From positions 1 through 36,579 of the forward strand of contig JADFFS010000017.1 in assembly GCA_022568195.1 (NCBI GenBank): a stretch of 36,579 nucleotides of DNA, given 5' to 3'. A model generated the notes under the pieces. The model was not told the origin of the DNA, searched no databases, and saw only the letters and a program-made list of their open reading frames with translations. The position numbers and the translations under genes are program-made. The stretch comes from Chloroflexota bacterium (GTDB taxonomy: Bacteria; Chloroflexota; Dehalococcoidia; Lucifugimonadales; UBA3495). How positions within the stretch are numbered: position 1 is the stretch's first letter; every line of letters starts with the position of its first letter. This document shows positions 7,646 through 20,514 of the stretch, piece by piece.

Positions 7646-7675
7646 CGCCGATGACAACGGTTTATCAAGCCTGAT

Positions 7676-8209
7676 ATGGGTCCCCTGGGGCACACCGTTG
7701 TTTCCGGCGCAGTCGCTGGTGGGGTATGGGCCGCCACCGGGTCCATGCCCGCCGCGGGCATCGCCCTAGGCGTCGGGGTCCTGATGGACGTAGACCATCT
7801 CTACGATTACTACCATCGCTACGTGAAACGGGAAGATGGCCAGATATTCGTCCTGCTTCACGCCTGGGAATACTCACTAGTCGGCCTGGCGGTCTGGGCT
7901 TTCGTCTTTCTCAACCCCCTGCTGCTGGGGGCAGTCTTGGGGCACTTGGCCCACGTAACCACCGACCATGTGGCCAACCACCTGTCCCGCTATGCCTATT
8001 CTATTGTCTACCGCGTCGCTCACGGATTCGACGCGGCTTACATTTTTCCGTCCGGTAACTCCGTCCATTCCCACAAACCGGCGTTCTGGCTCTTGCAGCT
8101 CGACCGCCGGCTGGGAAACTGGCTTGAGTACCGGATCGAGGCGCTATTTCGGGGCAGCGTCCGCCGGGCGGCTCGCTCGGAAGCGACCTCCACACCAGCG
8201 GACGACTGA
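7676..8209 (+). CDS. Membrane protein, possibly YdjM-like metal-dependent hydrolase
   Basis: A 177-residue protein with three or so hydrophobic segments (about 8-38, 66-95) and a set of conserved-looking His and Asp residues: GHTVVSG near the start, DVDHLYDYYHRY around 38-49, LHAWEY and GHLAHVTTDHVANH. This pattern of an N-terminal H-x-x-x-G and a D-x-D-H inside a small membrane protein recalls the YdjM/LexA-regulated membrane hydrolase family, but the match is by eye only. The C-terminus is basic and probably cytoplasmic. The ATG at 7676 lies 30 bases after the yvcK-like stop. The downstream small ORF overlaps its stop codon (TGATG), so the group is probably one transcript. Confidence 0.65.
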   Translation: MGPLGHTVVSGAVAGGVWAATGSMPAAGIALGVGVLMDVDHLYDYYHRYVKREDGQIFVLLHAWEYSLVGLAVWAFVFLNPLLLGAVLGHLAHVTTDHVANHLSRYAYSIVYRVAHGFDAAYIFPSGNSVHSHKPAFWLLQLDRRLGNWLEYRIEALFRGSVRRAARSEATSTPADD

Positions 8210-8310
8210 TGCCTGATTTCGTTCTGCGCAATATCTCAGCCGAGCACAAGGACCGGCTGGTCGTTATGCTCGGCCAATCGCTCTTGGACCTGCTCAGCGG
8301 CCCGTTCTGA
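8209..8310 (+). CDS. Possible 33-residue ORF coupled to the membrane protein gene
   Basis: An ATG overlaps the upstream stop (TGATG) and opens a 33-codon frame ending at 8310, 11 bases before the TTG start of the PGI/PMI gene. The product begins MPDFVLRNISAEHKD and has a leucine-rich end. No family recognised. It may be only a translational bridge to the next gene, or a chance frame. Confidence 0.3.
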   Translation: MPDFVLRNISAEHKDRLVVMLGQSLLDLLSGPF

Positions 8311-8321
8311 GGACACCAAGA

Positions 8322-9392
8322 TTGCCAGACATTCACGATCTCGATGACCCCAAGACCTATTCGGCTATTGATCCCTCAGGACTGGGACGGCGGCTGACCA
8401 GTTTGCCCGACCAATGCCAAGCGGCCTGGCGAGAAGTCCAGTTCGTAACATTGCCAGAGCATTGGACTGGCAGCGATCAGGTAATCATTGCCGGCATGGG
8501 TGGATCAGCAATTGCCGGAGACCTGGCGGCCGACCTGGCCTCGCTGCAAGGGACTCTGCCGGTCTCGGTGGTGCGAGGTTTTCGGTTGCCCTTCACGCCC
8601 AACGGCCGCACCTTGGTCCTGGCTTGCAGCTACTCTGGGAACACTGCGGAGACCTTGTCCTTATTCCGGCAAAGCGTCGAGGCTGGGGCGGCGGTGGTGG
8701 CAGTAACCGGCGGGGGGGACATGGCCCAACAGGCCCAAGCCGCCCAAATCCCCGTGGTACCTGTCAACGCGCCCGGTGAGCCTCGCAGCGCCGTGGGCTA
8801 CAATCTGATGCTGGTCCTGGGCATATTGAACCGCCTCAACCTTGTTTCGACCACGGACCAAGACGTAGCAACCGCAATCGGCGATCTGAGCCGGCGCGTC
8901 TCTTCTCTGGAACCCGGCGTTCCCACAAGCAACAATCGCGCCAAACAACTGGCCCTGGAACTACAGGATAGGCTTCCCCTGGTGTACGGAGGAGGACTCT
9001 TCTCCGGCGTGGCCCGCCGCTGGAAAACCCAACTCAACGAAAATGCCAAGGTTTGGGCTTTCTTTGAATCCATCCCGGAGCTATTGCACAACGCGGTGGA
9101 ATCGTACAGCGCTTCGCCTATCCTCAGTCAGCAGCTAATCGCGGTGGTCCTGCAACCCGCCGCCGGGCGCGAGGAGACCGGCCAGCCCTACCTGGTGGTT
9201 GCTGAACTCCTACGCCGAGCAGGGGTGGAACACCGTGTATTGCAGGGGTCGGAAGGGCCGCCCCTGGCCCAACTGTTGGACATGCTGCTGCTGGGTGACT
9301 TGGTTAGCTATTACCTTGCCGTGCTGCGAGGCGTGGACCCTTCACCCACACCCACCTTAAACACCGCCAAAGAGCTTATGGCAGGCTTCTAG
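8322..9392 (+). CDS. Bifunctional phosphoglucose/phosphomannose isomerase
   Basis: A 356-residue SIS-domain isomerase of the archaeal/Chloroflexota bifunctional type, interconverting fructose 6-phosphate with glucose 6-phosphate and mannose 6-phosphate in the cytoplasm. The first SIS domain shows GMGGSAIAGD at 58-67 and the phosphate-binding SYSGNTAET at 103-111. The second carries LNENAKVWAF with the catalytic Glu, and ELLHNAVE with the catalytic His, as in the PGI/PMI C-terminal domain. Length fits the family. The start is a TTG at 8322 preceded by GAGGACACC. Together with the upstream YvcK-like factor it suggests a sugar-phosphate or gluconeogenesis operon. Confidence 0.9.
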   Translation: MPDIHDLDDPKTYSAIDPSGLGRRLTSLPDQCQAAWREVQFVTLPEHWTGSDQVIIAGMGGSAIAGDLAADLASLQGTLPVSVVRGFRLPFTPNGRTLVLACSYSGNTAETLSLFRQSVEAGAAVVAVTGGGDMAQQAQAAQIPVVPVNAPGEPRSAVGYNLMLVLGILNRLNLVSTTDQDVATAIGDLSRRVSSLEPGVPTSNNRAKQLALELQDRLPLVYGGGLFSGVARRWKTQLNENAKVWAFFESIPELLHNAVESYSASPILSQQLIAVVLQPAAGREETGQPYLVVAELLRRAGVEHRVLQGSEGPPLAQLLDMLLLGDLVSYYLAVLRGVDPSPTPTLNTAKELMAGF

Positions 9393-9452
9393 CCGCCTTT
9401 ACCGCCCCCGCCCCCCTTGCGCACACCTGTCTGGCCAATCGGCAATTAGGGG

Positions 9453-10799
9453 TTAGTGCCCGCCGTGACCATGACCGTCGTTGTGCCCATGCCCGTCCTC
9501 ATCCTCGTGGTCGTGGCCATGCCCATGCCCGTGCCCGTGGTGGCCATCTCCCGCGGCGTGGCGTGGCGCGGCCAGCGGCACGGCCAGCAGCACCACCGTC
9601 CCCAGGAGGTAAATGCCGGCGATGTAGATAAAGGTGGCTTCGACGCCCAACGAATCAAACAGCCTGCCGGCGATGAGGGGGGATGCGGCCGCCAGCACGA
9701 ATCTAGAAAAAGAGAACACCCCCAGCGTGCTGGCTACTACCCCCTCTCCTACTATATCCAGGGCCGCCGCGGTCAGGATGGGCTGGTCGCTGAACAGGAA
9801 TATACCCAATAACGCCAGTATAATGATCAGCCCTATCCCCTCACCGAAGGGCACCAGCAGCGCGGTCAGAACGCACAAACTGATCAGCCCAGGGAGCAGC
9901 ACCAGCTTCCGGCCAAAGCGATCGGACAGATAGCCCATAACCGGGGTGGACACGATGCCTACACCCACAAGTAGCGCGATATGCAGACCCACGGCCGCAT
10001 TGCCGTAACCCAGTTCTGCATCTAGCCCCAGGTACAAAGCCAGGAAAGGAAGAAATGCCACGTGGGCCATGCCCCGAAGTCCGGCCACCACCATGATTCC
10101 CCACAACCGTGGATGTTCCTTGAACGAGAGACTGGTCTGAGACATCTGTTCCTGGAATCCGGTGGACCGGGATTCCTGCGACCCCGTCCGGCCGATGTCT
10201 CGAAACGCCCAGAAGACCAGGAAAGCCAAGAACAAGGGCAACACCGCGTAGATACTGAGAATTTCTTGCCAGGTCAAGACACCCAGCAGGATGCCCGTGA
10301 GGGCCGGGCCCAGAACGTCTCCGATGTTGCCGCCGACCCCGTGAAAGGATAGGGCCGATCCACGGCGGTGGGCGAACTGGTGCGACAGGGCCGCGGTGGC
10401 CGGGAGGTGCCACATGGAGGACGCCATCGCAACGATGGCCATACCCAGCAACAGCAAGGGGTAGAGTGGCGCTATCCCCATTACCAGCCAGCCCAGGCCA
10501 AACAACGCCATGCATGCAGCCAGCACCAACCCCCATTGGCGCCGGACCATGTCGGTCACCACTCCTCCCGGAAGGGCAATAATGCCTGACACCACCTCTC
10601 GCGTGGTGGCGATTGCGCCTACCTGAAGCCCGCTCAGGCCAAAGGTAGCGACCACCTCCGGCAACATGACAAAGAAGCTTTGAGAAAACCAGTGAAAGAC
10701 CCCGTGGCCTCCGCTGAGGCCGCTCAAAATGAACGGCGCCGTGCTGCGCAATCCCCGGCGTTCTTCGGCTATCGCCTGACCAGTTTGGGTTTCCGCCAT
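9453..10799 (-). CDS. MFS transporter with His-rich C-terminal tail
   Basis: A 448-residue major facilitator with about twelve hydrophobic helices and the MFS loop signature GYLSDRFGRKLVLL between helices of the second half. The ATG at 10799 (MAETQTGQ) is preceded by AAAGGGGCGTCAGC and is preferred to the frame-open start at 10865, which would add an unlikely 22 residues. The last 30 or so residues are almost only His, Gly, Asp and Glu (HGHGHGHGHDHEDEDGHGHN), a metal-binding type of tail. The body resembles fosmidomycin-resistance/YfcJ-like MFS proteins more than known metal exporters, so the substrate is open: a drug-type efflux pump or a divalent-metal exporter. It is transcribed alone, divergent from ligA. 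Confidence 0.82.
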   Translation of the reverse strand: MAETQTGQAIAEERRGLRSTAPFILSGLSGGHGVFHWFSQSFFVMLPEVVATFGLSGLQVGAIATTREVVSGIIALPGGVVTDMVRRQWGLVLAACMALFGLGWLVMGIAPLYPLLLLGMAIVAMASSMWHLPATAALSHQFAHRRGSALSFHGVGGNIGDVLGPALTGILLGVLTWQEILSIYAVLPLFLAFLVFWAFRDIGRTGSQESRSTGFQEQMSQTSLSFKEHPRLWGIMVVAGLRGMAHVAFLPFLALYLGLDAELGYGNAAVGLHIALLVGVGIVSTPVMGYLSDRFGRKLVLLPGLISLCVLTALLVPFGEGIGLIIILALLGIFLFSDQPILTAAALDIVGEGVVASTLGVFSFSRFVLAAASPLIAGRLFDSLGVEATFIYIAGIYLLGTVVLLAVPLAAPRHAAGDGHHGHGHGHGHDHEDEDGHGHNDGHGHGGH

Positions 10800-10869
10800 G
10801 CTGACGCCCCTTTCGTATTGAATCCAGAACGCTGTACGTACTTCGCCCTCCAACATCACATCCACTTAT

Positions 10870-15166
<4,297 letters not shown>

Positions 15167-15189
15167 ACACCGGCTTGCCTGAGTTGCGA

Positions 15190-15756
15190 TTGCCCAAGAT
15201 ACGATTGATAGTAGGCCTGGGAAATCCTGGGGCACGCTACGCCGGAACACGGCACAACCTTGGTTTCCGGTGTGTGGACTTGATGGCTCGGCGTTGGGAA
15301 ATCCCAGCTTCGGACCGGCGTGCTAAGGCGGTTTTGGGCCGGGGACACCACGCCGGCCAAGAAATTGTACTGGCAAAACCCCGAACATTTATGAACAACA
15401 GCGGCGAGGGGATCGCCTACCTGTTGACCCGCTTCGGCGCCCAGCCCGAGGACCTGGTGGTCATCTACGACGACATGGAGCTGCCGGTGGGCCGCCTGCG
15501 CCTTCGTCTTTCGGGCAGCGACGGCGGCCACAAGGGGATGCGCTCCATCATTGCTTCTTTGAAGACCACCAACTTCCCCAGGCTTCGTGTGGGTATAGGT
15601 CATCCGCCCGCAGGTATCGGTGTGGTTGAATATGTGCTCAGCAGTTTTTTGGAAGACGAGTCCAAGACCATGGACCAGGTGGTGAGGAACGTCGTGGCGG
15701 CGGCGGACTGCCTCCTGGAAGAAGGCATCGACGTGGCCATGAACCGTTTCAATTGA
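15190..15756 (+). CDS. pth: Peptidyl-tRNA hydrolase
   Basis: Releases tRNA from dropped-off peptidyl-tRNA in the cytoplasm. With a TTG start at 15190 the protein has 188 residues, the usual length. Seen: GLGNPGARYAGTRHNLGF with the catalytic His22, KPRTFMNNSG, and VIYDDMELPVGRLRLR with the conserved Asp, followed by GSDGGHKGMRSI. A TTG at 15184 is equally possible; the frame also stays open upstream to 14911, but that overlaps the preceding gene in another frame and is not typical of the family. It lies 23 bases after the unknown 676-residue gene, completing a ligA-unknown-pth group. Confidence 0.93.
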   Translation: MPKIRLIVGLGNPGARYAGTRHNLGFRCVDLMARRWEIPASDRRAKAVLGRGHHAGQEIVLAKPRTFMNNSGEGIAYLLTRFGAQPEDLVVIYDDMELPVGRLRLRLSGSDGGHKGMRSIIASLKTTNFPRLRVGIGHPPAGIGVVEYVLSSFLEDESKTMDQVVRNVVAAADCLLEEGIDVAMNRFN

Positions 15757-15808
15757 CCGCCGCCGTCTCAATATGAGTTGCAGTCAGTCGAGTAGTGGCG
15801 GCATCATC

Positions 15809-15828
15809 GCCCCCATGGCATCGGGGCC
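15809..15828. repeat. CCCCGAT-N3-ATCGGGG palindrome, copy 6 (degenerate)
   Basis: One base change in the left arm (CCCCCAT), loop GGC, right arm ATCGGGG. It lies between pth and the lipoprotein gene. Confidence 0.6.
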
Positions 15829-15876
15829 ATCCGCCGGTGCGAGCTAATGACCTCGGGGCCAAACTGGAGCCGAATC

Positions 15877-17958
15877 ATGAACCAGGCTTTTCCCCCGATC
15901 TCCATCGGGGCGATGGTAATCGGGGTGGCGGTCGTACTGCTGGGCGCATGCACCAGCGGAGACACAGCCAGCCCCGATTTGCATCGGGGTCCTGGGGCCA
16001 CCCCCAACCAAAGCAATGCACCGTCTATTGAAAGGAGGAGCGCTTCCACACCGGCTCCCCTATCTACCTCCGTACAATCAGCCGGCGTCCCAACACCTGT
16101 ATCGGCAACCGGTGCGCCCCAGGAAGAACCATTGGCTCCCTCACCCGTCCCACGCCTCGGCTCACCGCAGCAACGATCTCCAACATACGGGCCCCTCGCC
16201 ACGATCCCAACCGGGCCGAGGAGCGAATTTCCCGACCCGCCCGACGCCGACCGCTATCAACTGGCCGCCGAGCTTGTGCCCGGCACGCCCCGAGACGTGC
16301 CGCGGGTGGTTGATCTCGCCGGCCCCGATACCATCGGGGTCCTGGGCCGCAAGGACACCTTTTGGCTGGTGGACCTGGGCGCCCTGGAGATGTACCAGTC
16401 CGAATTTGAGCTCAGGTTGGTTACCCCTCACGCTTACTGGTACATCGAGGACGGCCAGTCTATTTCCCAAGTAGACCTGGAGCGGTCGGCGTCTCGATTC
16501 GAGGAGGAAATCTACCCCAGGGTAACCGGCGCCTTCGGAAAGGAGTCATCCCCGGGGATCGACAACGATCCCCACTTGAACGTACTCAACGCCCGGCTAA
16601 AGAGCACCGGAGGTTACTACAGTTCCGGCGACGAATACCCCCAGAGCATCGTTCCCTTCAGCAATCAGCGAGAAGTGATCTACATCAACACGCAGGCATA
16701 CTCCATGGGCACCGCCGCCTACTTGAAAGTCCTAGCCCACGAATTACAGCATGCGGTCCACTGGAACCAAGACCCCTCGGAGGACACCTGGATCAACGAA
16801 GGACTCTCCGAACTGGCGGTAGCGGTGGCCGGATACGGGGCTAACAGCATCCATCGGTTCCTTCAATCCGGGCCGACCTCCTTGGTCAATTGGCCGGTGA
16901 ACCCCGGACAGAGCCTGAACAGCTATGGGGCGGCTTCCCTGTTCTTTCACTACCTGGCCGAGCACTATGGGCCGCCTGAAGGCCTGAAGCTGTTGGTGGC
17001 TACCCCCGAGGACGGCGTTGCCGGTATAGACGCCTTCTTGCAGGCGTCAGGGCACAGCGTAACCTTCCGGGATGTGTTCCGGGATTGGATAGTGGCCAAC
17101 TTTCTGGACCAGGATAAAGGAGTCTACGGATACTCGGAGCTAGACGTGGGCGCCAGGGTCAGGAAGTTCATCGACCGGTTTGGAGATTTTGAGTCCGAGA
17201 TACCCCAGTATTCGGTGGAATACGTGGAGTTGACCTCCCTCACCGGGCCGTTGAGTCTCCGGTTCCGGGGTCAATCGGTAAACACCCTATTACCGGTCGA
17301 CCTAGGCTCTCAGAATTGCTGGTGGAGCAATGCCGGGGACAACATCAACTCGACCTTGACCCGGACCCTGGACCTGCGAGACCTGGACCGGGCGACCTTG
17401 AACTACCAGGTCTGGTACAACCTCGAGGCCCAATGGGATTACGCCTATCTGGAAATTTCGACCAACGACGGGCGCACTTGGGACATTCTGGAAACCCCTA
17501 ACACCTCGCCCGAAAATCCGGTGGGCAACAGCTATGGCCCGGGCTACACTGGAGACAGCCTCGGCTGGATAACCGAGTCCGTGGACTTGACAACCTATGC
17601 CGGGCGAGAAGTCCGCCTCCGTTTCCAATACGTCACCGACGACGCGATTAACGGCGTCGGTCTTTGCTTGCGGCAGATATTCATCCTTGAGTCCGGCCCT
17701 GACTCGCTGATCCACGGTTGGGAGCCCGCCGGATTTGTCTTGACCGACAACCGGGTCCGGCAGGATTTCATAGTCCAGGTGATCGAGGATGCTCCCGAAC
17801 CTAGGGTCAGGCAGATGGCTCTGGATGAGGCCAACTCCGGCGAGATGTATATTCCCGCGGCGGAAGACCGTAACCGGTTGGTGGTGGCGGTGGCGGCCTT
17901 GGCGCCCAAAACCCGGCAGCCCGCTACCTACACCCTGACGGTGCAGCCGGCCAAATAG
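15877..17958 (+). CDS. Lipoprotein with M30 (hyicolysin)-like zinc metalloprotease domain
   Basis: The 693-residue product from ATG 15877 (GGAG eight bases upstream) has a lipoprotein signal peptide ending in LLGAC with Cys25, so it is probably anchored outside the membrane. A Pro/Ser/Thr-rich linker follows to about residue 110. The protease domain has HELQH at 288-292 and WINEGLSE with Glu308, the His-Glu-x-x-His plus downstream Glu arrangement of M30-type gluzincins. Further on, YLEISTNDGRTWD and VDLTTYAGREVRLRFQYVTDD form an immune-inhibitor-A/MAM-like beta domain. A role in extracellular protein breakdown is inferred. Three palindrome copies fall in its first 155 codons: in the signal peptide, in the linker and before the protease domain. 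Confidence 0.8.
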   Translation: MNQAFPPISIGAMVIGVAVVLLGACTSGDTASPDLHRGPGATPNQSNAPSIERRSASTPAPLSTSVQSAGVPTPVSATGAPQEEPLAPSPVPRLGSPQQRSPTYGPLATIPTGPRSEFPDPPDADRYQLAAELVPGTPRDVPRVVDLAGPDTIGVLGRKDTFWLVDLGALEMYQSEFELRLVTPHAYWYIEDGQSISQVDLERSASRFEEEIYPRVTGAFGKESSPGIDNDPHLNVLNARLKSTGGYYSSGDEYPQSIVPFSNQREVIYINTQAYSMGTAAYLKVLAHELQHAVHWNQDPSEDTWINEGLSELAVAVAGYGANSIHRFLQSGPTSLVNWPVNPGQSLNSYGAASLFFHYLAEHYGPPEGLKLLVATPEDGVAGIDAFLQASGHSVTFRDVFRDWIVANFLDQDKGVYGYSELDVGARVRKFIDRFGDFESEIPQYSVEYVELTSLTGPLSLRFRGQSVNTLLPVDLGSQNCWWSNAGDNINSTLTRTLDLRDLDRATLNYQVWYNLEAQWDYAYLEISTNDGRTWDILETPNTSPENPVGNSYGPGYTGDSLGWITESVDLTTYAGREVRLRFQYVTDDAINGVGLCLRQIFILESGPDSLIHGWEPAGFVLTDNRVRQDFIVQVIEDAPEPRVRQMALDEANSGEMYIPAAEDRNRLVVAVAALAPKTRQPATYTLTVQPAK
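15893..15910. repeat. CCCCGAT-N4-ATCGGGG palindrome, copy 7, in the signal peptide
   Basis: Perfect arms, loop CTCC, read as PPISIG within the lipoprotein signal peptide. Confidence 0.7.
15972..15989. repeat. CCCCGAT-N4-ATCGGGG palindrome, copy 8, in the lipoprotein linker
   Basis: Perfect arms, loop TTGC, read as PDLHRG just after the lipid-attachment Cys. Confidence 0.7.
16323..16339. repeat. CCCCGAT-N3-ATCGGGG palindrome, copy 9, in the lipoprotein gene
   Basis: Perfect arms, loop ACC, read as PDTIG between the linker and the protease domain. Confidence 0.7.
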
Positions 17959-17962
17959 CGCC

Positions 17963-17987
17963 TTGGCCCCGATGGCATCGGGGCCAA
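17963..17987. repeat. CCCCGAT-N3-ATCGGGG palindrome, copy 10, extended
   Basis: The best copy: two perfect 12-base arms (TTGGCCCCGATG and its complement) around a single G. It lies 4 bases after the lipoprotein stop and directly before the ribosome site of the oxidoreductase gene. Confidence 0.85.
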
Positions 17988-18005
17988 CGCGTGAGGAGAA
18001 AGGCG

Positions 18006-18986
18006 ATGCCCCTGGGACTATGCGTTGTCGGATGCGGGGATTTCGCTCGAACCTTCGCACAAGCGATGCGGATGTTACCCGGCGAGGTGCGTCTATTTTT
18101 CGCCAGCCGGGACGCGAAACGTGCCTCGGAATACGCCCACGCCTTCAACGGCGCCGGCTCCTTTGGGTCCTATGAGGAGGCCGCCGCCGACCCTGATGTA
18201 GAGGCCATGTACATATGCACCCCCCATTACCTGCACCGAGACCACGTGGCAATGGCCGCCAGTGCCGGTAAGCACATCCTTGTGGAGAAACCCATCGCGC
18301 GGACCCCGGACGAAGGCCGGGCGATAATCGACGCTGCCGGTGCGGCCGGAGTCACCTTAATGGTGGCCGAAAACTACCGGTTCATGGCGCCGGCCCGCCG
18401 GGCCAAAGCGCTGATTGATGACGGCGTCATTGGGCATCTGAGGTTGATTCAACTCCAAGAGGAGGCTCTATTTTCCCCAGGCCGTTGGCGCAATCATCGC
18501 GACCTCAACGGTGGCGGCGTTTTCATAGACGGAGGCATACACAAGGTGGACCTGCTTCGCTACCTGGCCGGCACACCGGACCATATCTACGCCCTGGAGC
18601 TACCCCGGTCCACCCCTGGCTTAAACGCCGAGGACGGGCTGGTGTTGGTGACGCGCTCCGCCCGAGGCGTTGTTGGGGTGATCAACCACTCCTGGACCAA
18701 CGCCCAGCGGGCCGGTCCAATGTGGGTATCGATCACCGGTAGCCAAGGCCGTATTTATTTCGAGGCCGGCTCTTCCTGGCTGAAGCATGATGACGGCCGG
18801 TCGGAGCGAACCATAACCCTTGGCGAGGACCACTATGGCCTGGCGCCCATGGTTAAGGAGTTCGTCGACAGCATCCGCGAGGGACGTGCGCCTGAGATGT
18901 CCGGCGCAGAAGGTCTGGAAGATCTGGCGCTGGTGTTGAAAGCCTACGAGTCCGTGGAGGCGGGCAGGTCTTTGCCCTTGGGATGA
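18006..18986 (+). CDS. Gfo/Idh/MocA family oxidoreductase
   Basis: A 326-residue NAD(P)-dependent sugar or cyclitol dehydrogenase type protein. The N-terminal Rossmann fold begins LCVVGCGDFAR (5-15); the family EKP motif is at 94-96 (ILVEKPIA) with Lys95. The C-terminal beta domain carries GGGVFIDGGIHKVDLLRYL, where the Asp and His match the catalytic positions. The start is the ATG at 18006, preceded by GGAGAAAGGCG; a GTG at 17991 is only frame-open. Substrate not identifiable. It lies 47 bases after the lipoprotein gene, on the same strand, with palindrome copy 10 in between. Confidence 0.9.
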   Translation: MPLGLCVVGCGDFARTFAQAMRMLPGEVRLFFASRDAKRASEYAHAFNGAGSFGSYEEAAADPDVEAMYICTPHYLHRDHVAMAASAGKHILVEKPIARTPDEGRAIIDAAGAAGVTLMVAENYRFMAPARRAKALIDDGVIGHLRLIQLQEEALFSPGRWRNHRDLNGGGVFIDGGIHKVDLLRYLAGTPDHIYALELPRSTPGLNAEDGLVLVTRSARGVVGVINHSWTNAQRAGPMWVSITGSQGRIYFEAGSSWLKHDDGRSERTITLGEDHYGLAPMVKEFVDSIREGRAPEMSGAEGLEDLALVLKAYESVEAGRSLPLG

Positions 18987-19056
18987 TGGGCCATTACCGG
19001 GGGCGAGGACTCATTGTTTGTCCCTGGATGGGGGGTGTCTCGCTGGCGCCCTGAGG

Positions 19057-20394
19057 TTATAACATCGGGAGATAGCGGGAGATCTCGTAGTCGGTCACCG
19101 TAGCCCGGTACTCCTCCCACTCGATCTTCTTGTTGCGTATGAAGCTGTCGAAAATATGCTCCCCTAGAACGTCCCGGAGCAATGCGCTGTCCTCGGCCAA
19201 CGTAATGGCTTCGCCCAGGCTGCTGGGCAGCGTCTTGATTCCCCGAGCCTGGCGCTCATCGGAGGACATGGCGAACACGTTGCCTTCCACCGGCGGCGGC
19301 ACTGGGTACTCCTCTTCAATGCCCTTGAGGCCCGCGGCCAGCATGGCGCTAAAAGCCAAGTAGGGGTTGCACGCCGGGTCGGGGGCCCGGTATTCGATCC
19401 TCACGGAGCTTTCGTACCCCGGCTTGTAGGCTGGCACACGGACCAAGTCCGACCGGTTGATGTGGGCCCAAGAGATGAACACGGGCGCTTCGTAGCCGGG
19501 CACCAACCGTTTGTAGGAGTTGACCCACTGGTTGGTTACCAGAGTGATTTCCGGCGCGTGCCGTAGCAGCCCGGCGATGAAGCGCTTTCCCACGATCGAT
19601 AGGTGGTGTTCATCGTCCAGGTCGAAGAAGGCGTTATCGTTGCCCCGGAACAGGGACTGGTGGGTATGCATTCCAGAGCCGTTCATTCCCGACAAAGGCT
19701 TGGGCATGAAGGAAGCGTAGGCGCTGCGAAGCTGGGCCAACTCCTTGATGACCAGCTTGGCCGTGATTACCGTGTCGGCCATGGTCAGGGCGTCGGTGTA
19801 CTGCAAGTCAATCTCGTGTTGGCTGTGGGCGGCCTCGTGGTGGGAATACTTGACGGGGATGCCCATTTCCGCCAGGTTCAACACCGTGTCACGGCGCAGG
19901 TCGGCTGCGGGCGGGGCGGAAAGCTGGTCGAAATACCCGCCTTTGTCCAGGGGTTGGGGAGATTCCGAGTCCTTGAAGTAAAAGAACTCCAACTCCGGCC
20001 CGACGTAGTAGGTGTACCCCACTTTGGCCAGCCGCTCCAGGTTCCGCTTTAAGGCGTACCGTGGGTCGCCTTCGAAGGGTTCTCCCTTGGGAGTCCGGAT
20101 GTCGCAGAACATGCGGGCCACCGCGTTTTGCCGGGGACGCCAGGGAAGGATGACAAAGGTGGTGGGATCGGGAAAGGCCCGCATGTCGCTTTCATTGATC
20201 CGAGCGAACCCCTCGATGGACGCTCCGTCGAAACCGACGCCCTGCTCAATGGCATCCTGCAGGTCGTCTACCGTGATGGCGAATCCTTTCAGGCTGCCCA
20301 GAATGTCGGTGAACCACAAGCGCACGAACTTAACGTCGTTTTCTTGGGCGCTGCGCAACACGAATTCGCGCTCGGCCGCCCGCTCCTCCAGCAT
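19057..20394 (-). CDS. glnA: Glutamine synthetase type I, alpha (short) form
   Basis: A 445-residue glutamine synthetase joining glutamate and ammonia with ATP. Start is the ATG at 20394 (MLEERAAERE) after GGAGGTTAAC. Active-site blocks: GVGFDGASIEGFARINESDM, VGPELEFFYF, EAAHSQHEIDLQY, FMPKPLSGMNGSGMHTHQSL, the glutamate-flap NQWVNSYKRLVPGYEAP and IEYRAPDPACNPYL. Length and the lack of the large central insert match the GSI-alpha (Bacillus) class, normally controlled by feedback and GlnR-type regulators rather than adenylylation. It follows the beta-type gene by 120 bases on the same strand, probably in one nitrogen operon. Confidence 0.93.
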   Translation of the reverse strand: MLEERAAEREFVLRSAQENDVKFVRLWFTDILGSLKGFAITVDDLQDAIEQGVGFDGASIEGFARINESDMRAFPDPTTFVILPWRPRQNAVARMFCDIRTPKGEPFEGDPRYALKRNLERLAKVGYTYYVGPELEFFYFKDSESPQPLDKGGYFDQLSAPPAADLRRDTVLNLAEMGIPVKYSHHEAAHSQHEIDLQYTDALTMADTVITAKLVIKELAQLRSAYASFMPKPLSGMNGSGMHTHQSLFRGNDNAFFDLDDEHHLSIVGKRFIAGLLRHAPEITLVTNQWVNSYKRLVPGYEAPVFISWAHINRSDLVRVPAYKPGYESSVRIEYRAPDPACNPYLAFSAMLAAGLKGIEEEYPVPPPVEGNVFAMSSDERQARGIKTLPSSLGEAITLAEDSALLRDVLGEHIFDSFIRNKKIEWEEYRATVTDYEISRYLPML

Positions 20395-20514
20395 GTTAAC
20401 CCTCCGTCGTAGACCCCAATTGTCCCTATTGTAGCCTGCGGCAGTCGTTAAGGCCAATGTAGAACGTCATGGCAAAAGACGGGCCAAACCATGGCCAGGC
20501 GCTGGCGCCCGGTA

